Source: Zonotrichia leucophrys gambelii (lineage: Eukaryota; Chordata; Aves; Passeriformes; Passerellidae). Taken from it: DNA of 64,000 nucleotides. The position numbers were made by a program, and so were the translations under genes. Positions within the stretch are counted from its first letter, which is position 1, and every line of letters starts with the position of its first letter. This document shows, piece after piece, positions 52,201-64,000 of this stretch. Where the stretch lies: contig NC_088172.1 of assembly GCF_028769735.1 (NCBI RefSeq), positions 37,224,397 to 37,288,396 of the forward strand. Reading direction: 5' to 3'. The notes beneath the pieces were generated by a model that searched no databases, was not told the origin of the DNA, and worked only from the letters and a program-made list of their open reading frames with translations.

Positions 52201-54500
52201 GAAATCTATTTCTAAAGGCAGTACTTTTCAAAAAAAAATTGGAGATGAATGCTAAAGGGTTTGCCTGTTCATATTTTTAACTAGAAAAATAAATCTGAAT
52301 CAGCAGTGCCATGGTGTAGGACTTCCTTCCCTAGCTGGGAAAAAGGAGGGGAACAAAAAAAAAAATAGATGTAACAAAGTATAAACTTTCATTTTATTAA
52401 GAAACAGAAGATTACCTTCAGGACTTTCTTTGTTTTTCCCCAAAATGGAAGAGCTGCCATAGAATAGAACCAACTAGTGCTATTTTGAAGAAAGGAATTG
52501 GGGGAACAAGAAAGGAAATGATAACAACCATCACTTGTAATTTACATGGAAAAGAAATGAGAAAGATGAATGCAAAAGCTGGAGCTCCTGATGTTTCTTT
52601 AGGAATAGCTGAGGACTAAAGAAAAGATAACTATGGCTCTCCTGAAGAACCACCAGCAGCTGAAAAGGTCCTAGAGTTCCTCAGTTAAATTAAGTATTGA
52701 AGCAAATTTCTAAGCCTTATCTATCATTATAAGTAAAATCCAGGTAGTTCACAGCATGTGTTTGATAAAAGCTCATTATATATAATGAGTCTCAACAGTT
52801 TTCCTATATGATCCGTCTTTCTTTCCTTAAATGTAATTCTTTCATTCAGCAACACAGAAAAAAAAAATCAAGCTAAAGTGATTGTCAATGTCTGACAATT
52901 GACAGGGACAATTCAAGGACAGCAAGCAGCTGCTACAGATTTTAAACTTATTTTTGTTATAGATCCAATTTTTAAATTCACAGTGTTCCTTTTTAGTCTG
53001 TTAGGTTTGTCTCTAGCAGGAGTTCCTTTAGGGCAAGCACTGCAGACAGTCTGCCTACCCTGAGGGAAACTAAGACGCTCAGATGTGGGGTAAAGGAAAG
53101 ATATTAATAATTTAAGACAGTGGTCTGCAGCCCCTAGGACAAAGCAATAGGGTAAGTATGGAAACACCTAACTCCCGAGCTCACATTTGTCCTCCACGAA
53201 CTTGTATTTTCCTCAATAGATTTACAAAGTGCTGCAGAGGATACAGTGTTACCCATGTTTTCTGGAGGAGCTCTGAAAATGCTCATGGTTAAGGACACCT
53301 CCCGCCACGGCCAGCACCTCCAAAGCAAGGAGAGAAGTCAACCAGGAGGCTGCAGCAACTGAAGAGGCAGCACAGCAGGGAAGAACACTATTTGTAAGCT
53401 ACAAAACACTGACCTCAGAGACAGAAAAAGTCCTGGGTAAAGTACTTTTTCCATTATTCCTGTAAGGTAAGGAGGTTAACTTAACATTGCCAAATAGAAG
53501 ATTCACTGAGTGAAAACCACTTCCAGTAACCCAAATATTAATTTTGATTATTCTTTGACATTGGTTCTCATTTTCATTTTATAGAAAGGCACCTCATTTT
53601 GTATTTGGCAACTCTCTTCAGTGTTACAGAAGGAATTATTTTGAAACTATTTCCAGTTATTCAGTACTCTTTTCCTGCATTGAGCAAACATTGACCTAAC
53701 AGTCATTCACTAGTCCATTAAACTTGGTATTCAATATTCACGTGCATTATAAATCAATTGTATTTGAAAGCAGGAAAGAACAGATGTGAACTTTAAGAAC
53801 TACCTTCATTTCTTCACTTTGGGCATGCAGTAGCCTACAAAGTGTTCTCTAGGTGTGCCATACTACATCCTTTCAAGGCTGATTGGCATTTGGATCTGGG
53901 CATTATACATTCAGTTTCTCTGTCACATCTTGAGAACACAAGTTTAAGAACTCCTGCAGTCTTTCATTTAAGCCGACCAAGTTGTATTGGAAGTTCTACT
54001 GAAACCTTCAGACTCCTTATGCAAAATACCAGAAATTATCAATATCACAAAAACATACTAGTTTTCACTGTAAATAATTCCATTAGAAAATCCCAAACAG
54101 AATCACCACCTACTTTGAGTACACTTTATTTATAAAGATCACCCTACATGCTGAAATAATGCATTCTTCATAAGCACAAAAACCTGGACTCAACATAGAT
54201 ATTTAAATGAGAATCACTGCAAAAAACCACAATTATTCAAGTGCACAAGAATTTAATTAGCAGCCGTGCTTTTGCACCTTCATGCTGCAGATTTCCTACT
54301 CAATCCTACTTTGCTTATGGTGGCAAAATATTCATCAAAACTAAGTGCTGTAACATACAATTAAACATCCTTTACATAGTTTTTTCTACACAAATAGTGT
54401 GAATGAATGAGAAAACAAGAACTCAGCACCACTACAGCTGAAAACCCATGATCCTCACAATGGCTACCTTGACTTCTTGAGCTAGCATTTACTAATGCAG

Positions 54501-54517
54501 TATGTGTGTGTGTGGAT

Positions 54518-54548
<31 letters not shown>

Positions 54549-54549
54549 T
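54501..54549 (+). repeat. Compound microsatellite (TG)n-(GATA)n-(GACA)n
   Basis: TATGTGTGTGTGTGG is followed by three to four GATA units and then four GACA units. This is a likely length-variable site. Confidence 0.95.
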
Positions 54550-54617
54550 GACTGGCCAATATGTTTTATCTTCCAGACTGAGATTATCACCTTCAAACCC
54601 AACAAAGTGTAATATTT

Positions 54618-54656
54618 AAAAGAAAAAAAAAAAAAAAAAGAAAGAAAAAAAGGAAG
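54618..54656 (+). repeat. A/G-rich low-complexity tract
   Basis: A 17-base A run is followed by GAAAGAAAAAAAGGAAG. There is no element upstream that it could be the tail of. Confidence 0.9.
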
Positions 54657-54764
54657 ATAAGATCCCTTGAACATGAACTGTGAACCTGAATCCCGAATGT
54701 ACAGATATTGATGCAGCATTCATCTACTGACACCTCTTCAAAAGAGCAGCAATATCTGATGCAT

Positions 54765-54805
54765 CTCATATACTTAAATGCTAGAAAAGCATTTAAGTAT
54801 ATGAG
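54765..54805. repeat. Perfect inverted repeat: 18-bp arms, 5-base loop
   Basis: The left arm CTCATATACTTAAATGCT (54765-54782) and right arm 54788-54805 are exact reverse complements; the loop is AGAAA. The geometry resembles the 21.2-kb hairpin, but the sequence is unrelated. Confidence 0.95.
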
Positions 54806-57231
54806 TGTAATATTTATTGTTGGTGGAAAAAACTATTAAAAAACATACACTAGTGAAAGTAACACAGGATGATAAATGATACACAACATTTGGAAGAGAG
54901 AACAAACAGCACATATCCATTCTACCAGATTAAAGCATAAAGGAAGAGTGGGAGCTACAAAAATGGATTCTCTTCTTCTTAACAGTACAAGACAATATTA
55001 AGTGGTGGCTGACTAAGAAACATAGTGAAGGCCACAGGTAAAAGGAATAATGTGGAAGTAATCAGAAGGAAAATTTCAGTCCATATATGAACATGCAAGG
55101 GTTTAATTTCTTTCATGTCTTTTTACCTTCCAAAGTTATCAAGTTAACTTTACCACATTAGCTCTTTGTGAGTTCATTCATCCAAAATACACAAACTGGT
55201 TTTGGTGTCTAAGAAAGGTTTACTTGATGGTGAGTATGGTAACAGAAAACCCTAGCAAGTGCAAACATTTCAAAGTTATGTAACATGATGGAGGTTTTTC
55301 AAGTCTATCACAACTGACTGGGAGATACCCACAAAACCTAACTTAGCTAAGAGGGGCCAGCATTCCTTGAAAGACAAACATTTCTTGTTGGGGTGAGTCA
55401 AACCAAGAATTTAACTCTGGTCCTTCAATCAAGTGGAGCTCTCCTGAAAAAACCTGTTTCCACCAGCTATACACAATGCTTTGAGAAACAGTCTTCCTGG
55501 ACAAAGCCAGACTTCCTATAACCAGTATAATTTGCAAATAATATCAACCATGTCAAGCAGGAAAAGTGTTTCTGCATTTCTAACATCAGCACTAATACTT
55601 TCTGCAGAAGTGTCCTGAATGCCAGCTGCGGCGGTCAGTGCTTCCAGGAAGTCAAACACATTTCTGCAGTGAGCACAGGAAACGACACAGCTGCCACATC
55701 ATAGCTAACTTCACAGGCATTCTGACCAAAAATCACATCTCTCTGCTGCAAAAATATCTTTTACGAAGTGTTATAGCAGGCTGAAAGTAGAATAAAATTT
55801 AGTGAAAGCCAATGTGTTTTAACTTCTAATCTAGCAATTGCAGGAGAGGGACTTTATGACCCATGCCTGTAACAGATTAAACAACTCAGTAAAACTTAAA
55901 AGACTGTAGTAGAAGCTCAACTTTAGCCAGACCTTCTGCTTATCACTTTGAGTGTCCAACTGCCTGCTGTTTTCAGAGAAAGGTACCTCATTAGCCACTG
56001 TCAAGTAAATAGATGCTATCATTTTTCTGGCTCAGAAAATAAAAATTAATTAACATTAGAAACAAGTTGCTAAAAGGCTACTCATAGTCCCTCACAGCAA
56101 TTATAAAAGAGGACAATTTTAAGGTCACCATTCTGTTAAGGTAAAATATGAATTGGCAATAACAATGTCATCAACAACAGGCTGGAACAAATGCCTGTGT
56201 CTATGCTGAAACTGGTCACCTGCATAGGAAGGCAGATGCATGCCACACCTGGAGTTACAAGATGTGTTACTGAACTAAGCTATCTCAAGTTGATAAAGAA
56301 ACAGAAATATCAAGAAGCCAATGTTATCAGACATCATAAACAAAAAGCATGTCAACTTGAAAGTGCTCTGGATCACATTATTGGGCCTTAAAATGTCTAG
56401 AGATCTACACTGAGCAGGCTGCAACAGAACAAAAGCTGGTCTAGCCAGTCTTTTTATTTATGTAATAATACAGGAAAACTGCAACCATGTCTACTTAAGC
56501 ATTTATCACCAACAAACAATTCTGACAGAACTAAAATATAATCATTCCTCCCGCAGGCTAATGAGAGAATGGCTGGAGCTAAATGGTATCCCACAATAAT
56601 TTTACATGTATGAAGTGTTCCATTTCATTTAGTGATATTATAAAAGTGATGCATTGGCCATAACATTTACTGTTTACAATCTGCAGCAAGCTATACCCTC
56701 CTCAAGGGAGATTAAGTAATCAAGAAAATGTTATTCACACTATGTATTTGAGAAAAATAGATCACTGTGCCAATTACAGACTCTTTCCTATACTGAGAAG
56801 GATGTATGCTAGTCTAGAAAGGAGACAGGAAAGAGAAAAGACAGGAGATTTGTTTGCTTCTCAAGTGAAAAGGAGGTCATGCAATCATGCACTGAAAAAG
56901 TTTTGCTTTAGTCCAGCAAAGCCTGAAGAAGAAAAAAACCAAGAAACACCAGTTTTGAGTAGCTGCTGAAGACACTTAATTCCAACAAATCTTAAAGCTC
57001 TGAAAAACCATACAGTGACTCACAGCACTACAAACAGAAAGATCCAGTAGTAGTCAGACTGCAATTTTGTTTCCAGAGTATCCATTAGAGGCAAATATTT
57101 TTTTTAAAGATAGCATATCTTAAAAGTATTCTTTGTTAATATTGCTTATACACCATTTTCCACTAAAAGAACACAGTGATCGGTACAGGCTGTAGTGAAT
57201 GAAGTGCAACATCTCCAGTAAACAGATGCTA

Positions 57232-57368
57232 CATTATTCATTTCACAGATAAGTAAATGCAAGTATGAAAAATTAAGTGACTTGCTCTAGTCAGAGAGCC
57301 AAAAGCACAGCTGTGAATCTCATCCAGATACCCCAGCTTCTAATGATCCATTAACCACTAGACATTAG
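57232..57368 (-). mobile_element. MIR SINE remnant
   Basis: In reverse-complement orientation it matches the MIR core: CATTTCACAGATAAGTAAAT, then AATTAAGTGACTTGCTC, GTCAGAGAGCC, GAATCTCATCCAGATACC and CCATTAACCACTAGACATTA. These correspond to the familiar 'TTTTACAGATGAGGAAACTGAGG ... CTTAACCACT' pattern. MIR amplified long before birds arose, so this is an ancient fixed copy. Divergence is high but the colinearity is clear. Confidence 0.75.
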
Positions 57369-58139
57369 CCTTTCTAAAACAAAATGCAACCTTTTCCTCA
57401 CATTTTGCCCTCCCTCTAACAAGGCTGGCAAAGCTAGTACAGGGGCTGTTCACGTAGCTGACTTTTAAGAAACCAAAATCTTTGAAATAAACCAAAAATT
57501 ATTAAAATATAAGCTCAACTTTACCAGATGGATTACAGAACTCCCAAACCCATCACTGCAGGGCTCAGTTACCTATCTCTGCCCTTCCAAGAGGAGGGTC
57601 AGCAATAGCTCTCAGATTTAAAGCTGCTGGCCAGACACAAGCTTGGTGGGAGGTATCAGGGTCACACATCATCCCAGAAGAACACCTGCTGCAGTCCTGA
57701 TTCACAGCAGGCACTTACACCCAGGAGCTGCCAGTGCTGCATCCAAACAAGAGGAAGAAATGGATGGGATCATCAGGGAAACGTATTCTGGCCCAACAGC
57801 TGCTTCTCCACATGTCCTGTCTCACAGGCACAGATACCTTTCAGCTGCCTTCCTCAAGGCTCTCGGCACAGGCAATGCACTGCAACAGCCCAGTGAGCCA
57901 AAGCTTGGCAAAATGTAAAAAACACTCATCAACACCCTGGTTACACTAAAAGCTTTCTGTGCAGTGGCAATTATGTCCTATGCTGTCTCAGCTCAGAACT
58001 TGCTCCATGCAGACAAGCATTGATGGGGAACCCACTGCTTTAAGAAACCCTTAATGCTCTCAGGAAGACTTCAAAAGCTGGCAAAGCCTTTAGGGCAGGA
58101 AGGGAGGGTAGACACAAAACCACTGATGACAAAATTCCA

Positions 58140-58210
58140 CCAGTCAATGATGATTAAAGAAAATTGTTTAGACCTGACAGCAAGCAATCAATTTGATTGT
58201 CACCACTTAT
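58140..58210. promoter_or_regulatory. Candidate regulatory stretch with PBX-like palindrome
   Basis: CAATCAATTTGATTG is a palindrome of two PBX-type half sites, close to a TGATGATTAAAG and a CTGACAGC (MEIS-like) motif. It is short and unproven. Confidence 0.2.
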
Positions 58211-59756
58211 AACCTCAAAAATAAATGAGTAGAAACTTGAGAAACAGCACATGCAACTAATCAATTTTACAACACATATTTTTCAGTAGTTTCCACAAAT
58301 ACAAAAGTCTCCTTAAATGCTAGAGTACTTCTCAGATATATATAGCATTTACTCACTCAGAGTTCCAGAACATATCAATCACTTAAGTATTTTTTAAAAA
58401 AATCACCAAATAAAATATTTTAGATACCCTTGCTTTAAAAGAGTTGTCTGAACACACAACAGACAACTTTATTACTTTTTAAGAATGAGTAATGAGACAG
58501 ATTTAAAAGTATTAAAAAAAATCCTAGGATTGAAAAATCATGACCTGTTTCCTAAATTGCTGTGATAAGTCAGAGCATAGATCTCCAATTCAAAACTAAA
58601 ATCACTCACATTTACATTGAAACATACAACACTTAAATTTCAGAAATAAATTATCAAGATCATTGAGGAAGCATATGGTCAAATTTCACCTTATTGCAAC
58701 ATCACACCATAAAACAAGGTGTGCAAGGTACAATTTGTGCATTACTGTGGGTGTACTAAAACTTGTCAGCAGGATATAAACTCTTCTTACAGCACAAAGG
58801 TCAAGGCCATTGGAAATCCATCTGCAACAAAGCCCTTGGAAATATCAGTGAAACTAAGTAAGAAGGTCCAAAGTAAGGGCACAGGGTTTCAGTTTTATGT
58901 GAGTAAATACTTTTTCTTTCCAACACAATACATCAGTTTAGCAGTGTGCTCTGAAACATATACAAACTTTTAAAATGAATGTCTTTAATCCTGGACATGA
59001 CTATATTCCTACTGATGTTCCACATGCCACAGGCTTACAGAATTAACCCTGAAGCAGCCCACTTAAAATAATAATAAACCCCAACAAACCCTTACAACAT
59101 CGCAGCTCCACCACAAAATTTCCAACCATGCCCCAAAATTCTGCATTTAAAATTCCCAAACAAACCAGTAACTACTACACATGGCACAGGCACTCTAAAG
59201 TTCCACTTGAGCACTGCAGGTCTCTGTGACATTTCTGTGACTGCAGTGCAAACTTAAGAGCCCAAACACATTGTGCTTCACTCCTTCTATTCCCTCCATT
59301 CCATCAACTGACCTTACAATGACAAAACAGCATTTTCTTCCCATCCTTCCCCTTTATCACAACCTTCAGTTATAAAAAGTTCAACAAAATCCCCTCCACC
59401 ACCATTTTCTAAAGTCAGGTATGTTCCATTTTTATTAACAATTTCATTTCTTTTTTGCAGAAAAGTCTACTCAATGCCAATGTCTAAATCCTCCTTCCTC
59501 AAAATTATGTTTCTCTAAAAAAGCTGTTTGTCCCCTGTACTCATTTTGTTCACTCAAGATAACCAGATTTAGAGACAGAGAGCTTGAAAACAAATCTTGT
59601 TTTTATATCGTTAGAACACTGTGGATTTGCCAAGGACCACTAAAGAGCTACAACTTCCAACAAATGCTCATTTTTGTCTTACACCTGTTAAAAAATACTG
59701 TGCATACTAAACTTGGAAACTATTAATGTTGCTATAGCTGCAGTTATAGCAAACAC

Positions 59757-59836
59757 AGATCAACCAAACAAAAACCACCAAAAACTCCAAAACCAAACAA
59801 AAACCACAACCAAAACACTCAAATCCACAACCAAAA
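59757..59836 (+). repeat. A/C-rich low-complexity tract
   Basis: Irregular CCAAACAAAAACC units, the same kind of strand-biased sequence as at 23.5 kb, about 700 bp from exon 1 on the intron side. Confidence 0.85.
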
Positions 59837-60541
59837 GTGAAAAATTGCACTTTTATTTTTCCACTTCTATTTTTTCGGAAAATTGCACTTTTTTTCTTTT
59901 TCGTTCATTTTGGTAAGCGTCTGAAGTTTTATTGTATATAAAACTCACTGCCAATCAGTTCTTGTTTTGCAGTCAAAGAAAACCTGCTCAACAATCCGAA
60001 TTTTTGCTTGGGGGGAAGGAATGCAAGACTTCCGTTAGTTTGCCTTAAGAAGGAAAGAGTGGATACACAGCTTGGCAACCCTAAGATTCTCAACACAAAA
60101 AACTCACAGCTCCCAGCTGGATATTCCAAAACACTTGGTGACAAAATACACAGTTCCGAGCAGGTAATTTTAAAATGAGTAGCCTCTCTGCTTTTCCCCT
60201 TGCATTCCTTGCAATATAGTCCTTTATCATAACAGAAGTCAACACTGTTAGCGAGGTAGCCGCACTTTTCAAGGGAGTTTTCCTTTTTTCCCCCCGCACC
60301 GCACGGGGGAAGCGCCGCACGTGGCGTCACAGGGAAGCGGCGTCCGAATGACAGCGGCTAACGGCGGGGAAAGCCGGTCACGGCAGGGAACCGAGGATCC
60401 CGGAGCGGAGGCGAAACCTCCCGCCCCCGGGGCAGCCTTGCCCTGGGGACACCGCTCTCCCGGCACGAAGCCCAGAACTTCCCAGGAGCTCTGCCGAGGC
60501 CCCCAGCCCCGCCGTGCCCGCACGGCTCCCACCGGCGCTTA

Positions 60542-60934
<393 letters not shown>

Positions 60935-60938
<4 letters not shown>

Positions 60939-60961
60939 TGTGCCCTGGGGGCGGCCATCTT
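60935..60961 (-). promoter_or_regulatory. YY1-type motif containing uORF1 (7 codons) of PDSS2
   Basis: On the minus strand the sequence reads AAGATGGCCGCC, the usual YY1 promoter motif. The ATG inside it (60958) has A at -3 and G at +4, a strong Kozak context. It opens a 7-codon frame, MAAPRAQ, that stops with TGA at 60937-60935. It would be a real uORF only if transcription starts upstream of 60961. Otherwise the site is purely a promoter element. Confidence 0.5.
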
Positions 60962-61357
60962 GGGCGTCGCAAAGCACGGCGCGCCGTAAAGCGAGGGCGG
61001 CGAGGCGGGCGCTGTGGACGGGCGCTCTGGTGCCCGCAGGCAGGAAGAGCTGCCCTCCGCCCTCAGGCATCGCGGGGCTCAAGCGCCGCCGCTTCTCTTT
61101 CCAGTCTGTCCTTGTCCTCTCCCAGAGCCGTGGCGGAGGATCCCACTGGAGGGGAAACGCTCTCCGCGCCTGGTGCGGGCTCCCGGCTGGCCGCGGATGC
61201 CCCACAGAGCGGGATGTGCTTTGCCTGCGCCCGGCTTGCTACAGCGGCCAGAGGGGAAGAGAGGTCAGGCCCCACCTAAAGTGTTTGGCCCGTAGTCTTC
61301 AGCTACTGAGGCATGATTTCTGTGCAGTGTTTTTTTTTTTTTTTTCCCCCCACTGTT

Positions 61358-61551
61358 AGGGTGGTCAGGCATTGGAATAAGTTGCCCAGGGAGGCGATGG
61401 AAACACCAACCGTGGGTGTGTTCAGGAGGCACCTGGGCCTGGCATTGATGTGGTTTGGGGGTGACAGTGCTGCTCTGATGCTCGGACTGACGACTGATGT
61501 TCTGATCTAGACGGGCTTTTCCAACCTTGATGATCCTATACTTCTATAATT
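61358..61551 (+). mobile_element. CR1 LINE, 3' end
   Basis: The sequence follows the avian CR1 3' end: GGTGGTCAGGCATTGGAATA, GCCCAGGGAGGCGATGG, then the terminal CTTTTCCAACCTTGATGATC and a short CTTCTATAATT tail. It is 5'-truncated, as most CR1 copies are, and sits just upstream of the CpG island. A 16-base T run and six Cs precede it (61330-61351). Confidence 0.9.
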
Positions 61552-64000
61552 ACAGTGTGTGAGCATTCTTTTTTTCCTCTTCCCAGAGTTGTCTGGGGCA
61601 TCAGCAGCCCTTATTTACAGCATGCTCTTGCCTTGTTGCTGTGCTGTATGGTGCTCTGCTGTGAGCCAGCCAAGGGGGTTATGAACAGCCTCCTTGTGAG
61701 CTGAGGAGGTACTTCCAACCAAACAGTGGACATCAAAATGGACAGCTAATTTTGAGTGCCCAAGTGAAGACCTCAGGGTCCCACAGTTCCACAGTGGGAG
61801 CTGCTGTATATCGTGTAGTGTTTCCTTAATTCTGAGCATAGCCGTCACCGATGCCCCCAAAACTTTTGTGAATTCAGAGAATAGACTTAACAGAGGGGAA
61901 AAATTCACTGGCCATCTTCAGAAATTGGGTTCAAGTGACCTCCTCCTTCTCCCAAGGAAGATTATGATGTGTTCTGTCTTTACAATTACTGACATCCATT
62001 CCTTCTGTATCTTCAAGGATTTGTTGCAACAAATCTGGCAACGTTTTGAGGAGAAAACTGTTCTGTTGACTACATTCCTGTTGAAAAGGAGGGTGTTACA
62101 TTTCTTATCTTTGGAAATACAAGATACAGATCACTTTCTTTTTTTGCATTTTTTAAAGAGAATTACATTGAAGGATACTACTGTAAAAGAAGATGCAAAT
62201 AGAAAACAATCCCATCACAAAGAAAGATACCTAGGAAAGCACAATATAACTTTTGCAGTTGCAAGGGAGAAGCTGCTAAAGAGGAACACACCCATGTTTC
62301 AATAACTATAAAAATATGTTTATTGTTCTGACACCTGAGACAACTCCAAAATTCTAAAGGGTACTATCCTAAGGAAGGGCTTTGACTGTGGACTCAACAA
62401 CACCTGGACATACCTGTGGCATCTCATAAGTGACTTCTCCCAATGGAGAGGAGAAAAACTAGAATAGAGAAAACCCATGAGAACTGGAAAGGTAACTTAA
62501 GAGTTAATTTTCTGGTGTCAAACCTTTCCTTTCTGTGCTGCCTGTCTCTGAGAAAATAAAGCTTTGCTTTGCAGGAGCTGCCACTGAGGCAGTTCTGTTA
62601 GCTGGTGTCACAGAACAAACTGTTGCTAAATAGGGAGTTTCAGTTCATAAACACAGTTTAGAAATGACAGAATGCAGTGGCATGTTTCTGTGCAGAAAGC
62701 CTAAGTTAATGAAAATTGCCGGAGGGATGCACTTAAGAGGAGCTACTAAGGCACCTCATCCTGTAACAGTGACAAGTTCCTTGATTCATTTCCTGAGCCA
62801 TATCCATTCTTGCACTTAATGTGGTTAGTGTTCTGTGAAAAACTTAACATGATTATACAATTAAAGTCTGCTTAAAATAATACATAAACTGGGGAGAATT
62901 AGGGTTCTATGGGCAATAAACCTACCATCTCCTAATATGTGAGACTTTAACTTTTTAAATTTACTGTTCTTAATGTTATTCTGAAAATCTGAATGCCTCT
63001 GCACTCTTTATGTAGAATTCTTCTAAGTCCAAGTGGTTGAGAACTAGGGCAAGACCCTTGATATCCACAACACTGCACACTATCACTAGGGCTTCCTCAG
63101 GATTCACCATCAGTAGGTTGATGTTCCTTAAAAGCAGCAATCGTTAGAGGAATAAAGCAAATATTTCGTCCATAGTTTTCCATCTTTTTTTAATTATTTA
63201 TTGACCACAGAGACTCTTTGAGAAGATTGTACTGTAATACCTAAGGACTTTCTGACTCTCACTCTCAGCCCAATGCCTTCCTCCCTCTCCCTTCTCTTAG
63301 CAGCCTGAGTCTTACTTCAGTAGCTGATTTTTGAATCCTGGTCCAAGTTCATATTTTCTCTCTCCCAGTCTCCTCACTTCTTTGCTTCAGTCCACACACC
63401 ATCCCTACAGGCTACTGTTCTTTCAATGTTGTCACAGCCTTCTTGTTTCACCATCAATAATCCTCTTGTCTGCATAGCCTGTGTCCTAATCATAACTCTT
63501 CTTATTACATTTGTTTATGGGTGAGACCTTCCAAATCCTTGGCAAATCTTTTGCCAAATTTCAGGTTTAGAGCATGGAGAGTTTCTCAGTCATGCAACCT
63601 AATGATATTTTTTAACACAAGGAGAATGTATTTTTTTGCTAACCTCATTTTTCAAACTGAGTGTACTATTTTAAAAATCAGCTTCAGGCTGGCACACCAA
63701 TCACAGGAATAAATCATTACAAATTAGCTAATGTTTGACAGTTACCGGCATCAAAAGCCAGGGCCCTGTAATAGGCAATGATGGACCAACTTACCCATAG
63801 GCATTGCTGTTTGCACTGCCTGTTTCTGAAACAGAGCTTCTCAGTTTTCCTCTCAAAAAACCCCATCAGAAGCAAAAGTATGATGTACTTACCATATCAT
63901 AAGTTGTGTACAAAACCACATGCTTTTTTTCTTCTTTTTTTTTTTCTTTGCTCATTTCCCCTCAGGATTGGAGAGAAAAATGTGCACTATTTCAAGAACT
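61552..64000. other. 5' flanking DNA of PDSS2, no gene recognised
   Basis: Unique, AT-rich sequence. A 145-codon frame at 61868-62305 (plus) has no recognisable domain, low-complexity hydrophobic and Lys-rich content and no splice context, so I do not call it. T/C-rich stretches occur near 63.3 and 63.93 kb. In other vertebrates SOBP lies upstream of PDSS2; nothing here resembles it. Confidence 0.7.

Noticed and set aside
58442..58468. 9-bp inverted repeat AGTTGTCTG with 9-base loop
   Set aside because: Short stem, expected by chance in 64 kb.
61868..62305. 145-codon plus-strand frame upstream of PDSS2
   Set aside because: No domain, no CpG or promoter context, no splice signals, and composition typical of random AT-rich translation.

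Overview
The window is nuclear DNA of a vertebrate, almost certainly a bird. It is AT-rich, has no dense run of genes, and carries CR1 LINE 3' ends of avian type, solo LTRs of the endogenous-retrovirus kind and two decayed MIR copies. One protein-coding gene can be identified: PDSS2, decaprenyl (polyprenyl) diphosphate synthase subunit 2, which makes the side chain of ubiquinone in mitochondria. It lies on the minus strand. Exon 1 (coding part 60543-60769) and exon 2 (15942-16073) are both present, have canonical splice signals and join in frame. They flank a first intron of 44,469 bp that fills most of the window. Positions 1-15941 are the start of intron 2. No exon 3 was found, so the gene continues beyond the left edge.

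Layout from right to left, in the direction of transcription. 61.55-64 kb is 5' flanking DNA with no recognised gene, and a CR1 3' end sits at 61.36-61.55 kb. A CpG-island promoter spans about 60.29-61.29 kb and has an Sp1/YY1-type motif. Two short upstream ORFs there overlap as ATGA ahead of the main ATG. Intron 1 (60.54-16.07 kb) holds MIR and CR1 remnants, simple repeats, two striking fold-back hairpins (54.8 and 21.2 kb), a separated 55-bp direct repeat (39.2/40.6 kb) and an RFX X-box palindrome (25.76 kb). Between 20.1 and 18.3 kb it carries two solo LTRs in opposite orientations, next to a compact CpG-rich patch with a perfect NRF1 palindrome. That patch and the sense-oriented LTR lie 2-3 kb upstream of exon 2. 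They are the best candidate in the window for an undescribed function, namely an alternative promoter.

I found no tRNA, rRNA, CRISPR array, operon or multi-gene system. Most other open frames are short, unrelated to known proteins and expected by chance. The intron is mainly unique sequence in which I can point only to candidate regulatory stretches at low confidence.
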